Source: Pseudomonas fluorescens
GTDB taxonomy: Bacteria > Pseudomonadota > Gammaproteobacteria > Pseudomonadales > Pseudomonadaceae
Direction of reading: 5' to 3'
DNA: 64,000 nucleotides
Assembly: GCF_001307275.1 (NCBI RefSeq)
Contig: NZ_CP012831.1
Coordinates: forward strand, 2,046,001-2,110,000
Positions 50,827 to 60,116 of the stretch are shown here, piece by piece. Within the stretch, counting starts at the first letter, position 1; the number at the start of each line of letters is the position of its first letter. The notes below the pieces were generated by a model, which was not told the origin of the DNA, ran no database searches, and saw only the letters and a program-made list of their open reading frames with translations. Both the position numbers and the translations under genes were made by a program.

Positions 50827-51780
50827 TCATTCGAACTGCGACAGCACCCAGTCCCTGAACCGACAACAGGCCTCGTCGTGCTCGCGGTCTTCCCTGAACG
50901 TCAGGTAGTGCTGGCTTTCCTTGAGCACAACTTCTTCAGCGACCGGCCGCACCAGCAACCCGTCGTCAATCAGCTTTGTCACCAAGTGGTTCCAGCCAAG
51001 AGACACGCCCTGATGGGTCAGCACCATGCTGATGATGAGGTTGTAGTCGTTGGCATTGAGCACGTGAGGGCTGTCGTGCGGGCGCTCGTCAAGATTGACG
51101 TTATGGAAGGCGAACCACACATTCCAGTCCACATGCTCCGCCACCTGCGAACGGCCGTAGGGGCTGAGATTGAGCAGCACGCCGTTGCGCAGCCCTTCCA
51201 GGCTCGACAACTCCGGGTGGGCGTCTCGGTATTGCGGGGTACAGACCGGATAGATCACGTCGTGAAACAGCGGATAGCTGCGGTAACCATCCTGAATCCG
51301 GGCCATCTTGGTGATGAAAATGTCCGGGCGAATGCCAGGCTCCATCGACAGAAAGTTCTGGGTGGTGATCAGGTTGAGATCAATATCGGGATTCTGGCTG
51401 AAAAAGGCAGGCAGTTTCGCCGCCAGCCATAGCGCCGAAAATGCGGGAGAGCAGCACAGGGTCAGCACGCGCTTCCCGGCGTTATGGGTGCGGATGCGCT
51501 CAGCCGCCTGGGAGATATTTACGAATGACATTTGCGCTGCGTCGAAGAAAATGGCGCCTGCTTCGGTCAACTCGACCGCACGACCTACTCGCCTGAACAG
51601 CTCTACGCCAAGATACGTTTCAAGCTCGCGAATTTGCCGACTGATCGCTGCCTGGGTCACGCACAGCGCCTCTGCGGCACGGGTGAAGCTCTGGTATTTG
51701 GCGGCGGCCACGAAGGACTTGACGGCCTTGAGAGAAGGCATCTTCAACAACGTCAAATCTGGATCGATGTGCTTGACCAT
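50827..51780 (-). CDS. LysR-family regulator (GcvA-like)
   Basis: 317-residue regulator. The HTH is in the N-terminus (SLKAVKSFVAAAKYQSFTRAAEALCVTQAAISRQIRELE split over about 16-56), and the substrate domain follows (VLTLCCSPAFSALWLAAKLP, then YRSYPLFHDVIYPVC). The pattern is that of GcvA-type regulators. It lies upstream of the DapA-family operon on the same strand, with a 625-base gap containing palindromes, so it is the likely activator of that operon. Its own promoter region faces the large toxin-like gene, which it could also affect. Confidence 0.92.
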   Translation of the reverse strand: MVKHIDPDLTLLKMPSLKAVKSFVAAAKYQSFTRAAEALCVTQAAISRQIRELETYLGVELFRRVGRAVELTEAGAIFFDAAQMSFVNISQAAERIRTHNAGKRVLTLCCSPAFSALWLAAKLPAFFSQNPDIDLNLITTQNFLSMEPGIRPDIFITKMARIQDGYRSYPLFHDVIYPVCTPQYRDAHPELSSLEGLRNGVLLNLSPYGRSQVAEHVDWNVWFAFHNVNLDERPHDSPHVLNANDYNLIISMVLTHQGVSLGWNHLVTKLIDDGLLVRPVAEEVVLKESQHYLTFREDREHDEACCRFRDWVLSQFE

Positions 51781-51943
51781 AGCTTTAACGAGTCATCCAT
51801 TTTGAGAAATAGGCAGATACTGGGAACTGAGATAGAGATCTTCTTACGCTATCGCCCCTCCCCGCATGCGGTACCTATATACCACCCACCCGAACTTTTC
51901 CTGAATAGGTTGTACTGCCAACATTCCTCCAGGAAGAAAAGCA

Positions 51944-54900
51944 GTGCAACACACCTCCCTTACAACGTCCCATGACTTACCGTTCGCCGACAGCGCAGCG
52001 CTGCCGGATGCCCCGCTGATCAGCCAGCTCAAGGCGTCACAGCAACACATGATCCGCCTGAACGACGCCATCCCAAGGCCTTCCAATGTGATGAGGCAAC
52101 ACCTGGATTATTGGTTCAGGAGAACCTTCCCTGCCTTGGCGGGCAGCATGACGGTGCACGAGCTGTCCGTGCGCACGCTGCGAGAAGAGATGATCGCGCC
52201 TGCGCAGCGCACAGCCGATGACCCGGCAACCGGTAAGACGGTGACGGACACCCGCTTGCTCGAGACGCTTTTGCTGCAAGTCGTCGCTGGCAGGATCGAT
52301 CCGAGGGCGTTCTTCCGTGACCTGGACGACATCGAGATTGTCACCCATCGGGACGGCACCACCGCAGCGCCCGTCGCCCTGAACGAGCGCGCCGCAAAAG
52401 ATGAAATCAAGCGGCTGATCAGCGCCACGCCGGCGCTTTATGAACGACTGCTCACCCGTGCATTGGATGAGTTCTGGAACAAACCGGCCGACTTCAGCCA
52501 GGACCGCAAGGTCGGCGACTGGCTGGCGGACGAACTCGCCAGGCAACTCAAGGCCCAGGCCGATCTGCATCGGCTGGACACGACATTGAGCCCGCAAATG
52601 CACCAGGCGCTGACCGACTATGCGTTGTCGGCGCCGGACGCAGCGTCTCGCGCACAGTTGGCGGAACGGGTCCGACCCGGGGTGTTCAGCCTGGGGATCA
52701 CACCCCGCCGGTGGGGCTTCAGCGTACCGGTGTCGGGCGCCGTGGCCTTGTCGCGGTATGACAACGCCAGCGATTCGGGACATGCCGTGCTGTACCGCCC
52801 GGGCCAGCCGTTGCAACTGTACGACACCCTGGTGGCGCTCACGGCCGGCCTGGCACAAGACGGCAACGCTGGGGATGAAGTCGACATCGCGCCTGTCACC
52901 GAGCACTTCCTCGCGCGCCTGGTCACGGAACTGCGGACAGGGCAAAAAACCGCCGTGCGCGATGCCGTGCTGGACGGTCCCGCGACATCGGAAGAAATCA
53001 CCGCCTGGATGAACAGGGTCGATGCGGCGGCGGACATCGGCCACAAGCTGGACCTGGCGAACGCCATGGAGGAGCGCGAACTGCGGCTAAACCTCAAGAG
53101 ACTCAATGACTGGCTGCACGGCAACCCGCACGTTACCGCCAGCGATCGCCTGGCATGGTGGGCGGCGACGCGAGCCCTGCACAACGCCCTGACGGATCAG
53201 CCCCCGCCGCCGGACCCGGTGACGCTGGCCACCATGGACGCTCTTCGTGACCGGACCCGTCAGTTGCTCGCCGATGTCATCAAGGCGAAATACCCGCCGG
53301 TCGACCCTGAGGACGTGTCCCTGAGCATCAGAAGAACCGTGGTCGATCCCCACGCACCGACGGGTAGCTCGCCGTTTGGCTCCGGGGTCTCGCAAGGCAG
53401 CGTGAGGGGAATCGTCGATGACCGTCGCTCCCTGACGCAGTGGGCGATGTCCAACCTGACCCAGGACGAACGCCATGCCTCTCACCCAACCGTGGAAGGG
53501 CCGCTGAGCTTCGCGCAAATTGTGGACGTCATTGAGAGGGCGAACATCGGCGCCCGGCTCCCGGTCGAGCTGCAACGCGTGGCCCGGGAACAACAGGCGC
53601 AGTGGATGGCCCTGAAAGCGCAACAGATGCGCGCCCAAGTGTGGGCCGCGCATATTTCGGGAGACTTGCGGCACGACCGGGACAATATCGGCTTGAAGCT
53701 GGTGCTGGCCGCACTGGACGGCCCGACCGCAGCGGCGCGCGACAAGGTCAACGGGCACGAGGTGGTGGTCCGCCAACTGCAATGGGGCGACAGCGTGCTG
53801 AGGGAAGTGCTGGCGTTTGGGGTGAAGGCGACGGCCAGCCGCCCTTCGTTGACGCTTTACACACCAGGCGCCCCCGACGGCAAGACGTTCAGGGACGTGG
53901 ATGCACCAAGCGCGCGGGCGTTGGAAACAACCTTGGTGCAAACACTCACTGCCACGTCGGAGATGACCCGTTGGCTCATTTCGCACCTGCCGCTGCTCGA
54001 ACAGGCCAAGCAACTTGCCAGCATGGCACCGACCTCGGAGGACCTGGCGCTCGAGGAAAAAATCAAGAAAGTCACACAGTCTGTCTTCGCGTGGGCCCAG
54101 GACAGGGCACAGGACGATTTCGCGAAGACCATCGCTTCGCCCATCGTCGAGGGGGATGTGTTCAAAGCGTTGCATGAGACGCAAATCGCCCATGGGCTCA
54201 AGACGGCAGACATGTTGACGGTGACCCATGCCGAGCGCGACAGCACCTACGCCCAAGAGGGACGCCGCAGCGCCGTCATGCTGCTGACGGGGGCGATGTC
54301 GATGTTCCCGGCAGGCCGGCTGGGGGGCCTGCTGGGACGCGCGATCCTGCCGACCATGGCCGGCGGTGCCGCGGTGTCGGCGATAGACGATGAGAACGGC
54401 AGCCTGCAGCAGTGGACCCTTGATTTTATCGGCGGGCTGGGAGAGGTCATCGCCGAGGCGGGGCAGGACTTGATCATGGCCCGCTCCGGACGCCGTCGCA
54501 GACAAGCACGCCCGGCGCTATCGGCGCTCCCCCCCATGACGGCCCCGGAGCTGGAGCCGTACCGGCTCAAAGGGTTCGACGGCCACGGATTGATCCACGA
54601 GGGTCGCCACCGGTACCGGGATGCAAGCGGGCAAGGCTACTTGATGCTGGAGAACGGCTATTACAAGACGGCGGTCCAGGCAGGCGAGCAAATCATCTAC
54701 GCGCCCGACAACCGCTCCAACCAACGGACTGTCATTTGGGAAAATGATCGTTGGCAGGTTGAAGAACGACAGCGCCTACGCGGAGGCGGCGCGCTCCAGA
54801 GCCTGCTCAGACGAGCCCCGCAGACGCCGCGAGAGCGAACGTTCAATGCATTGGTGGAAGGGGTGCTGGTCAACAATCGCTACCCCACCCTCGAAGCCGT

Positions 54901-56032
54901 CAACACGGCAAAGGAGATTTTCCACACCATGCCTGACGCGCTGCTCGAACGCATACTCGACGAAAGCATGGCCGACATAGACGCGCTCGACCTCAACGCC
55001 TATCTCTCGAAAATAAGGGACCTGACCCAGGGCCGGGGCAATCTGTCCCGGCATCAGGCCGCCCACGACGATCTGCTGGACAAGATGAACACTTGGCGAA
55101 TCGTGACCCTTAGCTATAAGGACATCGAAGCCAACGCGCCTGACGTCGAACTGAGCGAAACACAAAAGATAAAAATATATGACACGATCATTTCGCACAA
55201 AAACGTGTTCTTTACCGAAGATCGAATCCAGGTGCACACCACCATCATCACGGACAACCTGACCGGCGCAGTCTTCATGACCTTCACGCCTCATAAAGGC
55301 CGGAAAAGAGTGGCCATGGACAAGATATCCAAAGACACCGGGGCCATGTTGCACGCCGTGGAAGCCAAATTGAATGCCAAGGCCCAGGCGTTATATCCGG
55401 GGGATGGCCCGCAAGCGCAGGCCGCCCGAGGAAACTACATGGTTTCGGAGGATTACTACAACGAGATGATCGCTGCGCTTCGGGAAGAGAAGCAGCGCAT
55501 GCACAAGCCTGGCCTGTTGACGGAAATCAGGAACAATCGCGTGCCTTATCTCATTGTCAACAAAGGCAAGACCCAGCGAAATACCATGCTGCTCACCAGC
55601 GAAGACATTACAAACTTCACCAGTTCGCTCGCAAACTATGAACCCTTCGACATCGAAATCGTTACACAGGCCAAGTCCAACAAAGTGACAGGGCCCCCCC
55701 CACCCACCGCCCCCATGGTTTTACCCGCCCCGGAACCTGTGCCGGACAAATTCCAGACCCGCACCAGCCCATTGGCCGAAACACAGATGGCATACGCCAG
55801 CTTTCCCAAGGAGGCTGAAGCCAAGGTCGGGGAAATCCTGGCAGATATCCGCGCCGGCAGGATAACCACCAAGCGAATCTATCGGTACTACTGGTACACC
55901 ATGGCCCAACTGTCCCCCGGCGGTGGCAAAGGCGCATGGCGCGCCGCGTTCGAACGCAAGGGCGACACGTGGACACTCCAGGGCTTTTATGATTACCACG
56001 GCAATAAGCCCGCGACGGTCTGGGAAGGCTAG
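51944..56032 (+). CDS. Large toxin-like protein (dermonecrotic-toxin N-domain type)
   Basis: 1362-residue protein; GTG 51944 has AGGA 9 bases upstream. No signal peptide. About 1-770 is a helical region with repeated Arg/Glu-rich helices, of the kind I associate with the DUF6543 / dermonecrotic-toxin-like proteins of Pseudomonas. A hydrophobic stretch at about 777-815 (AVMLLTGAMSMF..GGLLGRAILPTMAGGAAVSA) could insert into membranes. A segment at about 880-945 (GLIHEGRHRYRD, ENGYYKTAV) has the YD/WD-like wording common in these toxins. A Pro-rich linker (about 1250-1270) leads to a final module with RIYRYYWYTMAQLSPGGG. No catalytic motif is recognised, and no immunity gene is adjacent. By eye the 3' third is more AT-rich than the first part. 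Confidence 0.8.
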   Translation: MQHTSLTTSHDLPFADSAALPDAPLISQLKASQQHMIRLNDAIPRPSNVMRQHLDYWFRRTFPALAGSMTVHELSVRTLREEMIAPAQRTADDPATGKTVTDTRLLETLLLQVVAGRIDPRAFFRDLDDIEIVTHRDGTTAAPVALNERAAKDEIKRLISATPALYERLLTRALDEFWNKPADFSQDRKVGDWLADELARQLKAQADLHRLDTTLSPQMHQALTDYALSAPDAASRAQLAERVRPGVFSLGITPRRWGFSVPVSGAVALSRYDNASDSGHAVLYRPGQPLQLYDTLVALTAGLAQDGNAGDEVDIAPVTEHFLARLVTELRTGQKTAVRDAVLDGPATSEEITAWMNRVDAAADIGHKLDLANAMEERELRLNLKRLNDWLHGNPHVTASDRLAWWAATRALHNALTDQPPPPDPVTLATMDALRDRTRQLLADVIKAKYPPVDPEDVSLSIRRTVVDPHAPTGSSPFGSGVSQGSVRGIVDDRRSLTQWAMSNLTQDERHASHPTVEGPLSFAQIVDVIERANIGARLPVELQRVAREQQAQWMALKAQQMRAQVWAAHISGDLRHDRDNIGLKLVLAALDGPTAAARDKVNGHEVVVRQLQWGDSVLREVLAFGVKATASRPSLTLYTPGAPDGKTFRDVDAPSARALETTLVQTLTATSEMTRWLISHLPLLEQAKQLASMAPTSEDLALEEKIKKVTQSVFAWAQDRAQDDFAKTIASPIVEGDVFKALHETQIAHGLKTADMLTVTHAERDSTYAQEGRRSAVMLLTGAMSMFPAGRLGGLLGRAILPTMAGGAAVSAIDDENGSLQQWTLDFIGGLGEVIAEAGQDLIMARSGRRRRQARPALSALPPMTAPELEPYRLKGFDGHGLIHEGRHRYRDASGQGYLMLENGYYKTAVQAGEQIIYAPDNRSNQRTVIWENDRWQVEERQRLRGGGALQSLLRRAPQTPRERTFNALVEGVLVNNRYPTLEAVNTAKEIFHTMPDALLERILDESMADIDALDLNAYLSKIRDLTQGRGNLSRHQAAHDDLLDKMNTWRIVTLSYKDIEANAPDVELSETQKIKIYDTIISHKNVFFTEDRIQVHTTIITDNLTGAVFMTFTPHKGRKRVAMDKISKDTGAMLHAVEAKLNAKAQALYPGDGPQAQAARGNYMVSEDYYNEMIAALREEKQRMHKPGLLTEIRNNRVPYLIVNKGKTQRNTMLLTSEDITNFTSSLANYEPFDIEIVTQAKSNKVTGPPPPTAPMVLPAPEPVPDKFQTRTSPLAETQMAYASFPKEAEAKVGEILADIRAGRITTKRIYRYYWYTMAQLSPGGGKGAWRAAFERKGDTWTLQGFYDYHGNKPATVWEG

Positions 56033-56063
56033 GCCGATCCAATCGAGGTCGAGTGGTTGGGGA

Positions 56064-56957
56064 TCAACAGCCAGTGCCTTGCGTCAATAAATCCACAAAC
56101 GCCTTCGCCATCGGCGAACGCTGTTCCTTGCGCTGCACCAGCCACACGGCCGAGACCGCCGCCGGGTCGAGCAGCGGTCGATAGACCACGCCATCGATGC
56201 GCATGCGTTGGTAGGACGCCGGCAATACCGAGACACCGAGCCCTGCCGCGACCAGGCCGATGATGGTCATGGCTTCACCGGCTTCCTGGGCGAAGTGCGG
56301 GCTGAAGCCGGCGTCGCGGGCCAGGCTCAGCAATTGCGCGTAGAGGCCGCTGCCGTAGCTGCGCGGGAAAAACACGAACGGTTCCTGAGCCAACGCCGAG
56401 AGGAACAGGCCCTTTTCATCGCCCTGGGCCAGGGGATGCTTGGCGCTGAGCACGGCCACCAGGGGTTCGCGGCTGAGTTCGATTTCCCTCAGGGCGTCGG
56501 GCAGCGGCAAGGGCCGCATGATGCCCACTTCGATCGCCTCATCCAGCAGTGCGTCGGCCACTTGGGTGCTGCTCATTTCCCGCAGGTTCAGGTGCACCGC
56601 CGGGAAGCGCTGACGGAACGAGAAGATCGCCTGGGGAATGGTGGAGTTGAACGGTGCCGAGGAGGTAAAGCCGATTTTCAGCTCGCCCAGTTCCCCCAGT
56701 TGGGCACGGCGGGCCACGTCGGCGGCCTTGTCGACCTGGACCAACACCCGTCGTGCTTCTTCAAGGAACAGCCGCCCGGCCTCGCTCAGTTCGACTCGAC
56801 GATTGGTGCGCTCGAACAACCGTGCGCCAATCTCCTGTTCCAGTGCCTGGATCTGCTGGCTCAACGGCGGCTGGGAGATGCCCAGGGCCAGCGCGGCGCG
56901 GCCGAAATGCAGCTCTTCGGCCACGGCGATGAAGTAACGCAAGTGACGCAGTTCCAT
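56064..56957 (-). CDS. LysR-family regulator (YnfL/CatM-like)
   Basis: 297-residue LysR protein with an intact HTH (HFGRAALALGISQPPLSQQI) at about 18-37 and a C-terminal effector domain containing GEAMTIIGLVAAGLGVSVLP. It is divergent from an MFS gene, the arrangement seen for ynfL-ynfM in E. coli. The intergenic region carries ATCCAATA (56963-56970) and TATTGGAT (57004-57011), inverse words on either side that could be its operator. The gene ends 31 bases after the toxin-like gene, tail to tail. Confidence 0.93.
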   Translation of the reverse strand: MELRHLRYFIAVAEELHFGRAALALGISQPPLSQQIQALEQEIGARLFERTNRRVELSEAGRLFLEEARRVLVQVDKAADVARRAQLGELGELKIGFTSSAPFNSTIPQAIFSFRQRFPAVHLNLREMSSTQVADALLDEAIEVGIMRPLPLPDALREIELSREPLVAVLSAKHPLAQGDEKGLFLSALAQEPFVFFPRSYGSGLYAQLLSLARDAGFSPHFAQEAGEAMTIIGLVAAGLGVSVLPASYQRMRIDGVVYRPLLDPAAVSAVWLVQRKEQRSPMAKAFVDLLTQGTGC

Positions 56958-56962
56958 GGGCC

Positions 56963-57011
56963 ATCCAATAGGTCGTCAAACATCTTAAACAGGTCGAATA
57001 ATATATTGGAT
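56963..57011. promoter_or_regulatory. Candidate operator between the LysR and MFS genes
   Basis: ATCCAATA and TATTGGAT form perfect 8-base inverted words separated by 33 bases, with an AT-rich AATAATATATT core next to the right one. Position between divergent genes fits a LysR-type site. Confidence 0.45.
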
Positions 57012-57076
57012 AGAAACATTAGCCAGCTATATGCTTTTTTCATTGCCTGCCTGATCGTGTCCTTGCGAGGTCCACC

Positions 57077-58354
57077 GTGAAAACTGCTGTCGCTCCATTG
57101 GCCCATGAAATCCCGCCGCGTGCGCAGGACGATGTCGTCGCCGAACTCAAGGACATCTACATCGAGAAGGGCACGCCGATGTTCATGCGCACGGTGCTGG
57201 CGCTGTTCTGCGGTGGCTTTGCGACCTTTGCCCTGCTGTATTGCGTGCAACCGATGATGCCGCTGCTGTCCAAGGAGTTTTCCATCAACGCGGCGCAGAG
57301 CAGCCTGATCCTGTCGGTGGCGACCGGCATGCTTGCCATCGGCCTGTTGATCACCGGCCCGATTTCCGACCGCATCGGCCGCAAACCGGTGATGGTCACG
57401 GCACTGTTCGCCGCGTCAGTGTGCACGATCGCCAGCGCCATGATGCCGACCTGGCAAGGCGTCCTGCTGCTGCGCGCCTTGGTCGGGCTGTCGTTGAGCG
57501 GGTTGGCGGCGGTCGCGATGACGTATCTGAGCGAAGAGATTCATCCCAAGCACATCGGCCTGGCGATGGGGCTGTATATCGCTGGCAACGCCATCGGCGG
57601 CATGTGCGGGCGCCTGATCACCGGGGTCTTGATCGACTTCGTCAGTTGGCACACCGCGATGCTGGTGATTGGCGGCCTGGCGTTGATCGCGGCGGCGGTG
57701 TTCTGGCGAATTCTTCCCGAGTCACGCAACTTCCGTCCCCGTTCGCTGCACCCGCGCAGTCTGCTGGACGGTTTCACCCTGCACTTTCGCGACGCCGGGT
57801 TGCCGCTGCTGTTTCTCGAAGCCTTCGTGCTGATGGGCGCGTTCGTGACGCTGTTCAACTACATCGGCTACCGCCTGCTGGCCGAGCCTTATCATCTGGA
57901 CCAGGCCTTCGTCGGGTTGCTGTCGGTGGTGTACCTGTCGGGCATCTACAGCTCGGCCAAAGTCGGCGCACTGGCGGACAGACTCGGTCGCCGCAAAATG
58001 CTCTGGGCGACCATCGCGCTGATGCTGTCCGGCCTCGTGCTGACCATGGCCACCCCGCTGTGGCTGGTGGTCCTGGGCATGTTGGTGTTCACCTTCGGTT
58101 TCTTCGGCGCCCATTCGGTCGCCAGCAGTTGGATCGGCCGCCGCGCCCTCAGGGCCAAGGGCCAGGCTTCGTCACTTTATCTGTTCAGCTACTACGCCGG
58201 ATCCAGCGTGGCGGGTACGGCCGGCGGCGTGGCCTGGCACCTGGGCGGCTGGAACGGGATCGGCCTGTTCATCGGTGGCTTGCTGGTGATTGCGTTGTGG
58301 GTGGCGGTGAAGCTGGCGAAATTGCCGTTGTTGCCGGGGAATGTGCAGGTCTAG
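57077..58354 (+). CDS. MFS transporter (YnfM-like)
   Basis: 425-residue inner-membrane carrier with about 12 helices, a soluble N-terminus of about 35 residues, and the loop motifs GPISDRIGRKPV and GALADRLGRRKM. The family is the YnfM/CynX-like drug or metabolite exporter group. GTG 57077 has GCGAGG 6 bases before it. Control by the divergent LysR gene is likely. The substrate is not known. Confidence 0.92.
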   Translation: MKTAVAPLAHEIPPRAQDDVVAELKDIYIEKGTPMFMRTVLALFCGGFATFALLYCVQPMMPLLSKEFSINAAQSSLILSVATGMLAIGLLITGPISDRIGRKPVMVTALFAASVCTIASAMMPTWQGVLLLRALVGLSLSGLAAVAMTYLSEEIHPKHIGLAMGLYIAGNAIGGMCGRLITGVLIDFVSWHTAMLVIGGLALIAAAVFWRILPESRNFRPRSLHPRSLLDGFTLHFRDAGLPLLFLEAFVLMGAFVTLFNYIGYRLLAEPYHLDQAFVGLLSVVYLSGIYSSAKVGALADRLGRRKMLWATIALMLSGLVLTMATPLWLVVLGMLVFTFGFFGAHSVASSWIGRRALRAKGQASSLYLFSYYAGSSVAGTAGGVAWHLGGWNGIGLFIGGLLVIALWVAVKLAKLPLLPGNVQV

Positions 58355-58388
58355 CCATCGCTATCCACATTGGAAACAAAGTGGACAC

Positions 58389-58524
58389 TTTGTGGCGAGG
58401 GAGCTTGCTCCCGCTGGGTGGCGCAGCCGCCCCAAAACCAGCCACCGCGGTGCAACAGGTAAACCCTGTAAACCCGTTTACGACTGCTGCGCAGCCGAGC
58501 GGGAGCAAGCTCCCTCGCCACAAA
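58389..58524. repeat. REPIN of the GGCGAGGGAGC family
   Basis: TTTGTGGCGAGGGAGCTTGCTCCCGC at the left is mirrored by GCGGGAGCAAGCTCCCTCGCCACAAA at the right, with partly paired GGCGCAGCCG and GCGCAGCCG words inside. It lies between the tail-to-tail MFS and gspM genes. Confidence 0.87.
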
Positions 58525-58557
58525 GGCCACTCGTGCCCTGATCAAAACTGCCGTGTG

Positions 58558-59013
58558 TCATTGGCGCAAAACCACTCGCGCGCCCAACACACCATTCTCC
58601 ACTTCCAACGTCAGCGACTGCAGCACCGCGCCCTCTCGTTCCTGTTGATCCAACCAATGCAGCAACGCACTCGCCTCACCACTGACGGCGAGTCGCAACG
58701 AGTCGCCGTCGACCTCCATTTGCGCCATGCCCAACCCCGCCGCTGTCGCACTTTCATTGACGCGCACCGACAAGGGCCGCGTGGCGACAGTCATGTCCCG
58801 GGTGGGTTCGGCACGCTGGATCCGGGCGTTCAGCTCGGCCTGTTGTTGATACTGGCGTTCGGCAACTTCCCGTCGTTGCCAGGTCGGTTGCCAAATCGCG
58901 GTGTAGGCCAGCGCCACCGACAACGCCCCGGCAAGCCCCAGCAACAGCCCTTGTTCTCGGCGCGACAGGCTTCCCCACGTCTGTTTCAAGACCCGCCATC
59001 GATCGACATTCAT
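58558..59013 (-). CDS. gspM: Type II secretion protein GspM
   Basis: 151-residue inner-membrane component of the type II secretion assembly platform, interacting with GspL. It has a short cytoplasmic start, one membrane helix (about 22-41, LLLGLAGALSVALAYTAIW), and a periplasmic ferredoxin-like domain. ATG 59013 overlaps the gspL stop (TGATG). Last gene of the run; no gspN or gspD is seen downstream in the window. Confidence 0.88.
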   Translation of the reverse strand: MNVDRWRVLKQTWGSLSRREQGLLLGLAGALSVALAYTAIWQPTWQRREVAERQYQQQAELNARIQRAEPTRDMTVATRPLSVRVNESATAAGLGMAQMEVDGDSLRLAVSGEASALLHWLDQQEREGAVLQSLTLEVENGVLGARVVLRQ

Positions 59014-60116
59014 CAACTGTTCTCCAGTGTGAGGATGGCCTGCACCCGATTGTTCTGTTTGCTCGCGCTGCCCAGGGTGACGGGCAAGCCGTTTTGCTGC
59101 CCGCGTTCACGCAGTTGTTCAAGCTCGACGAAACTGTTCGCCGTCAGCTGGATCTTCCAGCCTTCGCCCTCACGAAAATCGATGCGCTGCACCTCGACGT
59201 TGCTGGCGCCAATGACCTGCTCGGTCAGACGGGTCAGGCGCGCGACCTGAGTGTCGTGGCTTTGCCCGCGCCGATTCTGCAATGCCTGGAACTGCGCCGC
59301 CAGGTCGACGATCCGCTCCTGCCCGGGGTACAGCGACCTGAACCGCTGCTCACTTTGGGCATACAAAAGCCGGGTTTCGCGTTCAAGAAAACGTATGCGG
59401 GCGTCGCCGAAGGCCCAGGTGAGCACCAACATGCCCAGTGCCACCGCCGAAACACCACGCCATGGCAGCGGTCGACCACGTCGACGGAACTCACCTTGCA
59501 ACAGGTCGATGGGGCGTCCACCCGCGCTCAGCAGCCATTCATCGATGCCAGGGCAATCGCGCTCTTCGTCCAGCCAGTGAATGTCCTCGGGCAGGCCGGG
59601 CTTGAGCGCCGCCAGGGCCCGTGCCGACAACGCCAGCCGTGCCGGCAGCCCTGCGCCCAACAACCAGCGCCCGAACCAACGCACGCCCAATGCCTGGTCC
59701 TCGGCAAGCAGGTCGGCATCGACATGCACCGCCCGCGTATCGATGCCTTGCTCGACGAGCAGCGCCAGCAGCGCCTGGAACCGGGCGCGTTCCGTCACCA
59801 TCAGCGGATAGCGGTGCTGACGGTCCCGCGGGCCGACGCTGATGTGCAGCGCCTCCAGGTTTTCACTCAGTTGTTCTTCGATGGCGAATGCCAGGGCCTG
59901 GGGCCGGGGCTGGCGTCGAGAGGGCCACGGATCGCTGCGCAACCAACTGCACATTTCCATCGGCAACAGCACATCGACGGGCCGGCCGCTCAACTCGCCG
60001 GCCGCCTCGTGCAACGGCAGGCGACGACGCTCGCCGCTGGGCGACCACACGCAGCACGGCCAGTTGGCACAAGGTGCGGACAGGCCCTCGGCGGTCAGGT
60101 AAAGCCAGGTTTTCAT
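59013..60116 (-). CDS. gspL: Type II secretion protein GspL
   Basis: 367-residue bitopic protein: an actin-like cytoplasmic domain (about 1-225) that binds the GspE ATPase, a membrane helix (about 225-242, VSAVALGMLVLTWAFG), and a periplasmic ferredoxin-like domain. ATG 60116 shares one base with the gspK stop. It links the secretion ATPase to the pseudopilus platform. Confidence 0.9.
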   Translation of the reverse strand: MKTWLYLTAEGLSAPCANWPCCVWSPSGERRRLPLHEAAGELSGRPVDVLLPMEMCSWLRSDPWPSRRQPRPQALAFAIEEQLSENLEALHISVGPRDRQHRYPLMVTERARFQALLALLVEQGIDTRAVHVDADLLAEDQALGVRWFGRWLLGAGLPARLALSARALAALKPGLPEDIHWLDEERDCPGIDEWLLSAGGRPIDLLQGEFRRRGRPLPWRGVSAVALGMLVLTWAFGDARIRFLERETRLLYAQSEQRFRSLYPGQERIVDLAAQFQALQNRRGQSHDTQVARLTRLTEQVIGASNVEVQRIDFREGEGWKIQLTANSFVELEQLRERGQQNGLPVTLGSASKQNNRVQAILTLENS

